Origin: Bacteroidota bacterium
Lineage (GTDB): Bacteria; Bacteroidota; Bacteroidia; JABEUT01
Assembly: GCA_013289165.1 (NCBI GenBank)
Contig: JABDAL010000007.1
Span: 1-56,028, forward strand
Direction: 5' to 3'
DNA: 56,028 nt
Part shown: positions 25,908 to 33,949 of the stretch, piece after piece
Layout: each line of letters starts with the position of its first letter
How positions within the stretch are numbered: position 1 is the stretch's first letter
Notes under the pieces: generated by a model
What the model was told of the DNA's origin: nothing
The model's database searches: none
Seen by the model: only the letters and a program-made list of their open reading frames with translations
Position numbers and translations under genes: made by a program

Positions 25908-26381
25908 TCAATTCCTGCTACCTACGCTGAATAACTCATCGGTAGCTGCGTATTCCTTAAGTAAATAATGATCGTGCGGGTGTGGCTTACCCTCTTTTAA
26001 AGATACAAATACCAGCCGTGCATCGCATATCTTTTCAATATTACCATACTCATCTTCTTTGGTTACGTGTACAAAAACACTCACCGATGTTCTGCCCAAT
26101 TTATAGATGGTAGCAGTCAGTTCAACAATGTCTCCCAACTTGGCAGGTTTTAAAAAGTCAACCCGGTCAATACTGGCAGTAACTGCCGTATCGCAATCGG
26201 TATTATATAACATTCTTCTTACAGCTTTTAGAGCAGAGAGATCAATTTCAGCTAATATTTTGCCTCCGAATAAAGAGCCTTTATAGTTCAAATCATCCGG
26301 AAAAACTGTAAACGAATGTACAGCGCTTACACTTTTCAGTTCGCGGGGCAGTGTTTTAGTTATTGGTTCAAGTATTGTCAT
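25908..26381 (-). CDS. hotdog-fold acyl-CoA thioesterase
   Basis: 157-residue 4HBT-family protein of the YciA/BFIT type. Core motifs: NYKGSLFGGKILAEIDLSAL (Asn and Gly-Gly of the hotdog helix, with Asp), VTASIDRVDFLKPAKLGDIV and VFVHVTKEDE. It likely hydrolyses acyl-CoA esters in the cytoplasm; chain length unknown. A Cys-rich micro-ORF with its own promoter lies upstream on the same strand (26448-26519), 66 bases before this ATG, so expression may be leader-controlled. Confidence 0.88.
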   Translation of the reverse strand: MTILEPITKTLPRELKSVSAVHSFTVFPDDLNYKGSLFGGKILAEIDLSALKAVRRMLYNTDCDTAVTASIDRVDFLKPAKLGDIVELTATIYKLGRTSVSVFVHVTKEDEYGNIEKICDARLVFVSLKEGKPHPHDHYLLKEYAATDELFSVGSRN

Positions 26382-26447
26382 AAAGTAATAAAGTATAGTA
26401 CAGTTAAAATTTGAAAAGTAAGAGAGAAAGGGACCGGGAACAAGCTG

Positions 26448-26519
26448 TTAGCAACAACAACATACAGGCATACAGCATCCTTGATGGATATAACGATGAT
26501 GTAGTTTGTTTGCCTTCAT
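26448..26519 (-). CDS. 23-residue Cys-rich micro-ORF, possible leader peptide
   Basis: ATG at 26519, TAA at 26448-26450. The peptide starts MKANKLHHRYIHQ and ends GCCMPVCCCC: six Cys in the last nine residues, the final four consecutive (TGT TGT TGT TGC) directly before stop, and four His/Arg in HHRYIH. A TATCTTTG -7 box at 26552-26559 gives a leader of about 30 bases. Runs of Cys codons in a short upstream frame are what a cysteine-sensing translational attenuator would look like; a tiny metal-binding peptide is the alternative. Too short to identify by family. Confidence 0.45.
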   Translation of the reverse strand: MKANKLHHRYIHQGCCMPVCCCC

Positions 26520-26523
26520 GTTT

Positions 26524-26559
26524 CTCGTATACGAGTGTGTGAATGATGATGCAAAGATA
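26524..26559 (-). promoter_or_regulatory. promoter and palindrome before the Cys-rich micro-ORF
   Basis: TATCTTTG (minus strand, 26552-26559) fits the -7 consensus. Between it and the micro-ORF start is a perfect 12-base palindrome, CTCGTATACGAG (26524-26535), which would span the first transcribed bases and could be an operator for a dimeric regulator. The box itself lies inside GATGCAAAGATACATC, a weak inverted repeat. Confidence 0.45.
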
Positions 26560-26678
26560 CATCATTTACACCTCTCCAAACAAGAGGTTTAAGAAAATTT
26601 CACAAAATGGTAATGTGAAGGCCCGGTTATACTTGTGAATAAAGTCTTACAAACGAATAATTAAATGTGGCTATCAGG

Positions 26679-27020
26679 CTATGCTTTCATTTTATCCATA
26701 AAGGCATAACTCAGCATAATGCTGCAAATAAGTATGCCAATAAAAAGCACGATTAGCAGAAGTTTGTTTTTGTGTGACGCCTTGCTAGCTTTCAAAAGTA
26801 TATAGCCCACCAGCAAATTAAAACATGCCCATAGTACATTCGTAGTAGGTGTGGAAAGCCCTTTGCCCGGAGGGTTTGAAAATGGAGTTGGAAAAGCGTC
26901 GCCGGAAATTCCATGTATGAAATGCGGAACAGTATTTGCAAGAAAAAACCCTGCAAAAAATGCGGCTAAGTAATGATACCACTTTATTTTTGGTTCTGCT
27001 AATGGCATAGTGTTTTCCAT
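26679..27020 (-). CDS. conserved membrane protein, function unknown
   Basis: 113 residues with three membrane spans (about 15-32, 58-76 and 86-105). The first loop has a distinctive HFIHGISGDAFPTPFSNPPG segment, which I associate with a recurrent family of uncharacterised bacterial membrane proteins. Alternative start four codons in (MPLAEPKIKWYHY). Monocistronic between a promoter region and a second membrane protein gene. Confidence 0.7.
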   Translation of the reverse strand: MENTMPLAEPKIKWYHYLAAFFAGFFLANTVPHFIHGISGDAFPTPFSNPPGKGLSTPTTNVLWACFNLLVGYILLKASKASHKNKLLLIVLFIGILICSIMLSYAFMDKMKA

Positions 27021-27075
27021 AGTTTTAGAGTTTTATTTGGTGAATATTCCAGATGCGTCATTTCAAATGTAACAA

Positions 27076-27654
27076 TTATTTCAATTGGTTTCTTCTAATC
27101 AATAATAGCATCACCACCAGGCTATTCATAAATATCTGCGATGCAGGATAAATCCAAGTGGCTACCAAATAATTTTGTAAAGCAAAGAATGAAAAGATAT
27201 GCTTCAGAGCATTAAGCCCGAAGGATACAGCTCTTTCCTCATGCGGGAAATAATAGCTTTTGCGAAGTGTGGGCCCATAGCCCAGTACATCAATACTTGC
27301 AATCAGCACTACAGAAGTGGTAGGATTTTTGGTAAAAAACCAGGGCAGCAGAGCCAGCAATGCAACACTTATAAAAAGTATATCGGGAAGAGAATATTCT
27401 TTGTCATATTTGAATAGCGAAATAAGGCCAATTGCCAAACAAACTATACATGTAAATCCCGTTGACCAGGAGCCTGCTCCTCCGCCTTTCATTACCTGTG
27501 CTATAAATACAATAGCAGTAGTCAGCGTCCATAAAAGCCATGAGAAGGCGTGGGGTTTTATTTTATTTTTGAGGGTACTTACTATATACAGGAGATATGC
27601 TGTAAAACCCAAGCCAACAGCAATTATACCCAGCAATGGTTTAATAGATTCCAT
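27076..27654 (-). CDS. multi-span membrane protein, function unknown
   Basis: 192 residues with six or seven hydrophobic segments. IKPHAFSWLLWTLTTAIVFI, about residues 32-52, and the later GYGPTLRKSYYFPHEE are reminiscent of PQ-loop/SWEET-like repeats, which suggests a small-molecule transporter, but I cannot identify the family with confidence. Same strand as its neighbours, 55 bases from the next gene. Confidence 0.7.
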   Translation of the reverse strand: MESIKPLLGIIAVGLGFTAYLLYIVSTLKNKIKPHAFSWLLWTLTTAIVFIAQVMKGGGAGSWSTGFTCIVCLAIGLISLFKYDKEYSLPDILFISVALLALLPWFFTKNPTTSVVLIASIDVLGYGPTLRKSYYFPHEERAVSFGLNALKHIFSFFALQNYLVATWIYPASQIFMNSLVVMLLLIRRNQLK

Positions 27655-27694
27655 TACTACAAGGATACGAAAATATTATGAAGAGTCAGCCCCT

Positions 27695-28174
27695 TTAGGG
27701 GTTGGGGGACTTCCAGTAGTTTTGCATCAGCTCTGTCATCCAGGCTGGTTGGGTGGTTTCTTCTCTTGGAAGAAATTCTTTTACTACCGGTTTTATATCA
27801 ATTACGGGTGTACCATTATCTGCGTCTAAGCCCTGCACAACAAGCGTTCTTCCTTTACGCGAAATAAGTTTTACAGTGGTAATGCCTATGTGATTGGGCC
27901 GGTCTTTTTTTCGTTGGGCAAACACGCCAACCTTTGGCCATGCCGTATTTCCCCTTGAATGGCCGGCGCCGTATAAAGTTTTTCCCTGGTCGGCTTTATC
28001 GAAAATAAAAATAATTTCCAAATGCGAAAATGAATCTATTCCATCCAGGCATTCATCGGGCAAATCATCTGTAATAATAATTTCAGAAGTTATACTTCCC
28101 CAATAATCATCCGTCATTCCGCTACGTTCATTTTTTACGTAGGCAACCGGAGTAACGGCAAAAGAAGCTTTCAT
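27695..28174 (-). CDS. trmO: tRNA t6A37 methyltransferase TrmO-like
   Basis: 159 residues of the TrmO/YaeB (UPF0066) family, which uses SAM to methylate N6-threonylcarbamoyl-A37 in tRNA. Family motifs: SFSHLEIIFIF, the DRPNHIGITTVKLISRKG segment (usually RPNPIG) and GLDADNGTPVIDIKP. His replaces the usual Pro in RPNxIG. Length corresponds to the beta-barrel core without a long C-terminal domain. Its ATG overlaps the last base of the helicase stop codon, so the two genes are translationally coupled. Confidence 0.88.
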   Translation of the reverse strand: MKASFAVTPVAYVKNERSGMTDDYWGSITSEIIITDDLPDECLDGIDSFSHLEIIFIFDKADQGKTLYGAGHSRGNTAWPKVGVFAQRKKDRPNHIGITTVKLISRKGRTLVVQGLDADNGTPVIDIKPVVKEFLPREETTQPAWMTELMQNYWKSPNP

Positions 28175-30228
28175 TAATCTTTCTTTTTGTCGGTATTGTC
28201 TGAATTTCCAAACATTGACTTTCTTCTTTCTCTTCTATTTATTCCGGTTGGAGGTTCATTATATGAGTTGCTCTTTTTCTTAAAATCTGCTTTCCCTTTT
28301 CCAAAGCTTCCGCCACTTCGTTTCTCACCACCTTCACGGGGTTTGTAACTGGAATTGCTACGTCGTTCGAATCCGCCACTACGTTTTTCACCACCTTCAC
28401 GTGGTTTATAAGTAGAACTGCTGCGTTTTTCAAATCCTCCACTACTGCGTCTGTCGCTGCCTTCACGAGGCTTATAGCCGGAACCACTCCGTCTTTCAAA
28501 TCCGCCTCCACTTCTTCTATCACCACCGCTACTTCCTCCATCGCTGCCCCAGCCTTTTTCAAAACGCCTGTCGCTACCACCACCTGAACGACTGCCTCTA
28601 TTACGTTCTCTTGGAATACCAGCTTCACGATTGCCACGAGATTCAATTTTTACAGGCCTTCCCCGGTAAGTTTGGCCTTCCAATCCATTCATTAATTGGT
28701 CTTTCATTTCATTTTTCACTTCAATAAAGGAAAAACTGTTTTTAATGTCGGCCCATACAAGAGCCTCCGCCGGAACACCCGTTGTTTCAGTGAGGTATTG
28801 TTTCAGGCTATCATTGTCAAAGCCATCCATTTTGCCCACGCTGAGGAATAATCTTATAGCACCCTCCTGTGAGCGGCGTTCGGTTCTTTCTTCTGTTCCA
28901 TTAGCATCCAGGTCGGGAGCATTGCGGTAGTAATCAAGAAAGCGGTTGAACTCTATAGATACAAAACGTTTAATAATTTCCTCTTTGCTTAAGTCATTCA
29001 ATTGCGTCATAATGTTTGGGAGATATTCTTTTATCTCCTCTTCATTCACTTTAGCATTATGCAGGCCCTGCACCAAATGGAACAACTGCTTTTCACATAT
29101 CTGGAACCCGGTAGGGATGCTGGAACGGGTGAATTTTTTTTGCGTAAGTTTTTCCAGTGTTTTGATTTTATAGACATCCCTGCTATTTATAATAGCAATA
29201 GAGATGCCCGTTTTCCCTGCTCTCGCTGTGCGTCCGCTACGATGGGTATAATTTTCTATTTCATCGGGCAGGTTATAATGAATCACGTGTGTAATGTCAT
29301 TCACGTCAATACCACGTGCAGCTACATCGGTAGCAACAAGCAGTTGCAACGTACGTGCCCGGAAACGTTTCATAACGTGGTCACGCTGTGCCTGCGATAA
29401 ATCGCCGTGCAGGGCATCGGCATTATATCCGTCTTTTATAAGCCTGTCGGCTACCTTTTGGGTCTCTATTTTAGTGCGGCAAAAAACAAGCGCAAAAATA
29501 TCAGGATAAAAATCGGCTATGCGTTTCAGTACATTGTACCTGTCTTTTTCATGCGTTACATAATAGGTATGCTCAATGTTTTCGTTGGCAAGGTTTTTAA
29601 CGCCTGCAGTAATTTCAACAGGGTTATTCATATAGTTGCGCGAAATGGCAAGCACCTCATCAGGCATGGTAGCGGAAAACAACCAGGTGTTTTTACTGCT
29701 AGAAGTAGAAGAAAGTATAAAATCAAGGTCCTCTTTAAAGCCCATATTCAGCATTTCATCGGCTTCATCGAGTACGACATAGCGAATATTTTGGAGGTCT
29801 ACATCTCTACGTTGAAGGAGGTCAACCATACGGCCCGGGGTAGCCACTACTATTTGCGCACCACGCTGCAGGTCATTCACTTGTCCGCGTATGCTGGCAC
29901 CTCCATATACCGCTACAACATTTGCTCCGTGAATATGTTTCGAAAAATTCTTTAAGTCAGAAGTTATCTGCATACACAATTCCCTTGTTGGGGCGAGGAT
30001 AAGCGCTTGCGGTTCCCTTTCGGCAAAATTAATTATTGAAACTAAGGGCAGCCCAAAGGCAGCTGTTTTGCCGGTGCCCGTTTGCGCAAGGGCCACTATG
30101 TCGCAGGAATCACTTAATAGAGTTGGTATTACTTTTTCCTGTATGGGGGTAGGAGTTTCAAACCCCAATTCGGTAATAGCGTCAACTACGGGTTTAATTA
30201 TCCCGAGTTCTTTAAATCTGTTGCTCAC
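28174..30228 (-). CDS. DEAD-box ATP-dependent RNA helicase (DeaD/CsdA type) with RGG-like tail
   Basis: 684 residues. Helicase core 1-380: Q motif FETPTPIQEKVIP, motif I AQTGTGKT, DEADEMLNMGF, SAT, HRSGRTARAGKTG. A DbpA-like RNA-binding domain lies around 455-530 (IRLFLSVGKMDGFD to GRPVKIESRG). The last 140 residues are a low-complexity Arg/Gly/Ser tail with three YKPREG repeats (Tyr585, Tyr607, Tyr628). Probably unwinds RNA in ribosome assembly, mRNA decay or cold adaptation. A -7 box TACCTTTG at 30322-30329 gives a leader of about 90 bases. Coupled to trmO. Confidence 0.95.
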   Translation of the reverse strand: MSNRFKELGIIKPVVDAITELGFETPTPIQEKVIPTLLSDSCDIVALAQTGTGKTAAFGLPLVSIINFAEREPQALILAPTRELCMQITSDLKNFSKHIHGANVVAVYGGASIRGQVNDLQRGAQIVVATPGRMVDLLQRRDVDLQNIRYVVLDEADEMLNMGFKEDLDFILSSTSSSKNTWLFSATMPDEVLAISRNYMNNPVEITAGVKNLANENIEHTYYVTHEKDRYNVLKRIADFYPDIFALVFCRTKIETQKVADRLIKDGYNADALHGDLSQAQRDHVMKRFRARTLQLLVATDVAARGIDVNDITHVIHYNLPDEIENYTHRSGRTARAGKTGISIAIINSRDVYKIKTLEKLTQKKFTRSSIPTGFQICEKQLFHLVQGLHNAKVNEEEIKEYLPNIMTQLNDLSKEEIIKRFVSIEFNRFLDYYRNAPDLDANGTEERTERRSQEGAIRLFLSVGKMDGFDNDSLKQYLTETTGVPAEALVWADIKNSFSFIEVKNEMKDQLMNGLEGQTYRGRPVKIESRGNREAGIPRERNRGSRSGGGSDRRFEKGWGSDGGSSGGDRRSGGGFERRSGSGYKPREGSDRRSSGGFEKRSSSTYKPREGGEKRSGGFERRSNSSYKPREGGEKRSGGSFGKGKADFKKKSNSYNEPPTGINRRERRKSMFGNSDNTDKKKD

Positions 30229-30321
30229 GTTGTTTATAGGAATTAAAAGTCGATTTTCACAAATAGGGAAAAATCAATAGAATATAAATTCCTCACGTAT
30301 AAAAATTGATTCTTCCGGGCG

Positions 30322-30385
30322 CAAAGGTACGCTTTTTAATTGGGATGGGGGAAATGGGTACGTTAGGAGGAATTTCCTACCTTTG
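30322..30385. promoter_or_regulatory. divergent promoters of the helicase and NHL-protein genes
   Basis: CAAAGGTA at 30322-30329 is TACCTTTG on the minus strand, for the helicase. TACCTTTG at 30378-30385 on the plus strand serves the NHL-repeat gene, leader about 65 bases. Both fit TAnnTTTG. The 227-base gap holds nothing else identified. Confidence 0.55.
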
Positions 30386-30455
30386 GCGTCCTATTTTAAA
30401 CCATATTCGTTGAACATCATCAACAAATATGTAGTTTAAAGGCACATTTTCTAGT

Positions 30456-31922
30456 ATGTTAAAAAATAAATCTGTTCTACTACTTCCCCTTCTTTTTTTA
30501 TGTATCTCAGCTTATAGTCAGAGCCAATATTATGTATTGACCCTGGCAGGAGACACTGCTAATTTGTATCAAGGCAATGGTGCTAACGCAGGGTTTCGTG
30601 ATGCTGTAGGGACGAATGCATTATTTAATGCCCCTACCGGCATAGCAGTTGATTCAGTTGGTAAATATGTATATGTGGCTGATACATACAATAATGTTAT
30701 AAGAAAAATTAAAGTGTCTTCACAAGTCGTAACTACCCTTGCCGGAGATACTGCTGATATTAAAAAGGGATTGGATTCAAATTCCGGCTATGTAAACGGA
30801 CCAAGTTATACTGCAAAGTTTAACAATCCCTATGGAATTTGTGTGGATGCCAATGGAAATGTTTATATAGCAGATACGTATAATAATGTGATTCGTAAAA
30901 TATCCACTTCGGGCATGGTTACTACGTATGCAGGAAGCGGTTCTGAGCCAACACCGGGATATGTAAATGGACCTGATTCTGTGGCTGAATTCTTCACTCC
31001 TACTTCACTGGCTATTGATAATTCAGGCAATATTTATGTGGCAGATAATGGAAATAATGCGATTCGTGAAATTGTAGCATCTACCCATATGGTTACAACC
31101 ATTGCCGGAACAGGGCCTGATACTGTCGGATACATGAATGGTCTGGTTGATACTGCCGAATTTTATAGTCTTTACGGAATAGCAGTAGCAAAAGGAGGAG
31201 CCATTTTTGCTACCCAGTTTGCCAATGGGTATAATGCCATACGGAGGATATACCAGGGTATGGTTACTAGCTACTGCAGTTACGATACCTTTGGAATAGA
31301 TACTATCCAGTCAGGTATTCCGTCAGGTTATATGAATGGTAACGATACTGATAGCAGAGGGGATTCTCTCGTTGTTGGAGTTTTATATAACAGCCCTACC
31401 GGAATTGCTTTTGATACGTCTGGGAACCTCCTCGTAGCTGATGAGTATAACAATGTCATCCGGATGATAAATCCCAACGGTTCAGTAGCTTCTACATTTG
31501 CGGGGGTACATACGGAAGTTGACAGTTTTCCAAGCTTTGCAAACGGAACGGTTTCTAATGCTAAATTCTCTGACCCGGTAGGAATAGCAGCTGACAAAAA
31601 AGGAAATTTTTATGTAACTGATTTAGGGAACAACCTTATACGTATAATTTCGACCAGTAATGTGTTGGGAATTCCAACAGTTAAACAACCTGTATCTACA
31701 CTGAACGTTTATCCCAATCCATGCATAGATAGATTGAATATTGTCTCCTCATTCAATGGCAATGCAGAACTCATGGATGTTATGGGTAGAGTTATATGGA
31801 CTGATAATGACTTTAAATCTCCTTACACTCTTTCCACTTCAGCTATTTCACCGGGTATTTATTTCCTAAGGGTTTCTTCTCCCTCACAGGTTGGCATTCA
31901 GAAGGTAGAAATTCTTAAATAA
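30456..31922 (+). CDS. NHL-repeat protein with T9SS type A sorting domain
   Basis: 488 residues. Signal peptide ending SAYSQSQ, then about six NHL beta-propeller blades, each with the pattern FNAPTGIAVDS...YVYVADTYNNVIRKI and a VTTLAGDT-like linker. The last 80 residues are a T9SS type A domain (STLNVYPNPCIDRLNI, DVMGRVIW, SPGIYFLRV, QKVEILK). The product should be exported by the type IX system to the surface or medium. NHL propellers bind ligands or proteins; no catalytic residues can be named. Confidence 0.93.
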   Translation: MLKNKSVLLLPLLFLCISAYSQSQYYVLTLAGDTANLYQGNGANAGFRDAVGTNALFNAPTGIAVDSVGKYVYVADTYNNVIRKIKVSSQVVTTLAGDTADIKKGLDSNSGYVNGPSYTAKFNNPYGICVDANGNVYIADTYNNVIRKISTSGMVTTYAGSGSEPTPGYVNGPDSVAEFFTPTSLAIDNSGNIYVADNGNNAIREIVASTHMVTTIAGTGPDTVGYMNGLVDTAEFYSLYGIAVAKGGAIFATQFANGYNAIRRIYQGMVTSYCSYDTFGIDTIQSGIPSGYMNGNDTDSRGDSLVVGVLYNSPTGIAFDTSGNLLVADEYNNVIRMINPNGSVASTFAGVHTEVDSFPSFANGTVSNAKFSDPVGIAADKKGNFYVTDLGNNLIRIISTSNVLGIPTVKQPVSTLNVYPNPCIDRLNIVSSFNGNAELMDVMGRVIWTDNDFKSPYTLSTSAISPGIYFLRVSSPSQVGIQKVEILK

Positions 31923-31926
31923 AGGC

Positions 31927-32757
31927 TTACAAGCGGTCCTTAATAAATGCTATTGCTGTTTTATTGGCATCTTCTGCCGATACTTTGTCGTATTTTGGAT
32001 TGCTTGGATTAGCAAAAGCATGGTCAGCAGTATAAGATTTTACAATTAGTTTTTTACCCGCTTTCTCCATATTTCCCTGGAATGTTTTAACTACATCCGG
32101 GTTAATCCACTTGTCCATATTAGCAAACAAGCCAAGCACATCACAGTTTAGTGTCTGCAGCTTGCTCATGTCCGTTTCTGGCATACCATAATACATAACA
32201 CATCCTGCCCCCTGCTTGCCGGCAGCTATAGCAATCTGGAGGGCATACCCGCCTCCAAAGCACCAACCGAGTGAGAATATGCGGGCATCACCTCCGGCAT
32301 ATGTAATGGCGCCCTTAATAATGCTCATAACACGGTCATTTGTTGCAGATCTCATATATTTTCCCGCAGAATCAGGCGATGCGGCTACTTTCCCGTCATA
32401 CATATCAATGGCAATAATATTCACATTTCCCAATGTTTTTTGCAACTCATCGGCGCGTTGCTTAATATAGTCGTTCAGGCCCCACCATTCATGGGTTACA
32501 ATAAGATAGTTCTTAGTGGGCTTGGAAGCCATCACTTCATAGGCCCATCCTTTTTTGCCATCAGGTGTGCTAAAACTTATCATTTTTCCTGCTTGTGCAG
32601 TATAGTTAAAAGGTAGAGGAGCTTCGTGTGCTGCTATAAATGCAGGATCGTCTGCCATGGCACGCATACCTTGAACAGGGGATTTACTGCAACACAGGGG
32701 TTGTGAAAAACCAGTGTAAGCAGCAAATAACAAAATGGGTAATAGTAGTTTTTTCAT
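31927..32757 (-). CDS. dienelactone hydrolase family protein, exported
   Basis: 276-residue alpha/beta hydrolase. Signal peptide MKKLLLPILLFAAYTGFSQ. Catalytic triad by family comparison: Cys166 in LGWCFGGG, Asp215 in ANMDKWINP and His246 in TADHAFANPS, with Glu90 in THEWWGLN. A Cys-Cys pair follows the signal cleavage site (PLCCSK). The substrate is unknown; this type is widespread in periplasm-directed form. Convergent with the NHL gene (4-base gap). -7 box TACATTTG on the minus strand at 32778-32785. Confidence 0.92.
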   Translation of the reverse strand: MKKLLLPILLFAAYTGFSQPLCCSKSPVQGMRAMADDPAFIAAHEAPLPFNYTAQAGKMISFSTPDGKKGWAYEVMASKPTKNYLIVTHEWWGLNDYIKQRADELQKTLGNVNIIAIDMYDGKVAASPDSAGKYMRSATNDRVMSIIKGAITYAGGDARIFSLGWCFGGGYALQIAIAAGKQGAGCVMYYGMPETDMSKLQTLNCDVLGLFANMDKWINPDVVKTFQGNMEKAGKKLIVKSYTADHAFANPSNPKYDKVSAEDANKTAIAFIKDRL

Positions 32758-32777
32758 AGGATTGAATTTTATATGGG

Positions 32778-32877
32778 CAAATGTACTATTCTAAGTTCTC
32801 TTTTACAATAACTGGATGTTAATTCTAACCCGGTGGAGGGGTGTTTAAAATAAGTTGCTGAAATTACTATATCTTTG
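32778..32877. promoter_or_regulatory. divergent promoters of the hydrolase and desaturase genes
   Basis: CAAATGTA at 32778-32785 reads TACATTTG on the minus strand, for the hydrolase, with a possible -33 TTG 20 bases upstream. TATCTTTG at 32870-32877 on the plus strand lies 14 bases before the desaturase ATG at 32892. Confidence 0.55.
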
Positions 32878-32891
32878 CAGAAATTTTAAAA

Positions 32892-33929
32892 ATGCTGAGT
32901 GAAACGAAATCCCGCGAAACTGCTGGGGCTAAGAGGCATGACTTTTATTATACCGAAGAAAAAGATCTTCATTTCATTCGTCCTATCGAAATAATAAAAG
33001 AACACCCTGAAATAAGGGAATATATGGGTAAAAATCCCTATACCTTTATTGCTGTTACCGCACTGGTTTCCTTGCAAATTGGCATAGCTATTGCAATTAA
33101 GCAATTTAGCATTCCCTGGTGGGGAGCATTGATTGCAGCCTATGTGTTGGGTGCTTTTCTCGTTCATGCATTGTTTGTAATGGTTCATGAGTGTTCCCAT
33201 AACCTTCTTTTTAAGAGAAAACAGCTAAATACCCTGGCCGGGATATTTGCTAATTCTGCTATGTTTTTTCCAAGCTCTGTCTCCTTTCAACGGTATCATT
33301 TGAAACATCATGCGCACCAGGGCATTCATGAGCTGGATGCCGATTTGCCATCGTTCGGAGAAGCTGAATTTGCCAATAATACTTTTTTGGGAAAAGCCAT
33401 CTGGTTACTGCTCTATCCTATTATGCAAACATTGCGCTTGCCACGCATGAAAGAAGTAAAGCATGTTGACAAGTGGGTATTATTAAATTTTGTGGTTGTA
33501 GTTGGGGTAGATGTGGCGGTTTGGTTTGTACTGGGTCCTGCCGCATTTTTATATATGTGTGCTTCTCTTTTCTTTTCAGTTGGTTTGCATCCGCTTGGGG
33601 CTCGCTGGGTACAGGAACACTATCTCACTACAGATGATATACAAGAAACCCACAGTTATTATGGCCCGTTGAATATAGTGGCCTTTAATGTAGGGCATCA
33701 TAATGAACACCATGATTTCCCTTCTGTTCCCTGGAACAGACTTCCTAAGGTGCGCAAAGCAGGGGAAAAATGGTATAATAATATAGCGTACCATAATTCC
33801 TGGACATTGCTTTGGCTGCGTTTTTTATTCGATAAAAATATTTCTGTCTATTCCCGTATGCTCAGAAAGAAAAAAGAGCCCAAGGTTTCATCCGTCAATA
33901 AGCGGGTTCCTCAAGTTGAAAGTGTATAA
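32892..33929 (+). CDS. sphingolipid delta-4 (dihydroceramide) desaturase-like membrane di-iron enzyme
   Basis: 345 residues with four or more membrane spans and three His boxes: HECSH (99-103), HLKHH (136-140) and HNEHH (270-274). What sets it apart from ordinary fatty acid desaturases is the resemblance to animal DEGS1. The N-terminus DFYYTEEKDLHFIRP with HPEIREYMG corresponds to the Lipid_DES domain of DEGS1 (from memory DFEWVYTDQPH...YPEIK.LM), and ETHSYYGPLNIVAFNVG plus the third box and HNSW/YSRM are nearly the DEGS1 sequence. The predicted reaction is insertion of a delta-4 double bond, or hydroxylation, in dihydroceramide. It is 20 bases upstream of gpsA. The call is strong for subfamily, inferential for substrate. 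Confidence 0.85.
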   Translation: MLSETKSRETAGAKRHDFYYTEEKDLHFIRPIEIIKEHPEIREYMGKNPYTFIAVTALVSLQIGIAIAIKQFSIPWWGALIAAYVLGAFLVHALFVMVHECSHNLLFKRKQLNTLAGIFANSAMFFPSSVSFQRYHLKHHAHQGIHELDADLPSFGEAEFANNTFLGKAIWLLLYPIMQTLRLPRMKEVKHVDKWVLLNFVVVVGVDVAVWFVLGPAAFLYMCASLFFSVGLHPLGARWVQEHYLTTDDIQETHSYYGPLNIVAFNVGHHNEHHDFPSVPWNRLPKVRKAGEKWYNNIAYHNSWTLLWLRFLFDKNISVYSRMLRKKKEPKVSSVNKRVPQVESV

Positions 33930-33949
33930 ACACTTTATAAGTCAAATTA

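Noticed and set aside
28320-28490. CRISPR-like spacing of about 63-66 bases in the helicase tail
   Set aside because: The repeats are in-frame coding repeats (YKPREG) with diverged codons, not direct repeats with unique spacers.
28239-28646. Alternative 135-codon frame inside the helicase tail
   Set aside because: It is an out-of-frame reading of the repetitive Arg/Gly region; composition follows from the repeats.
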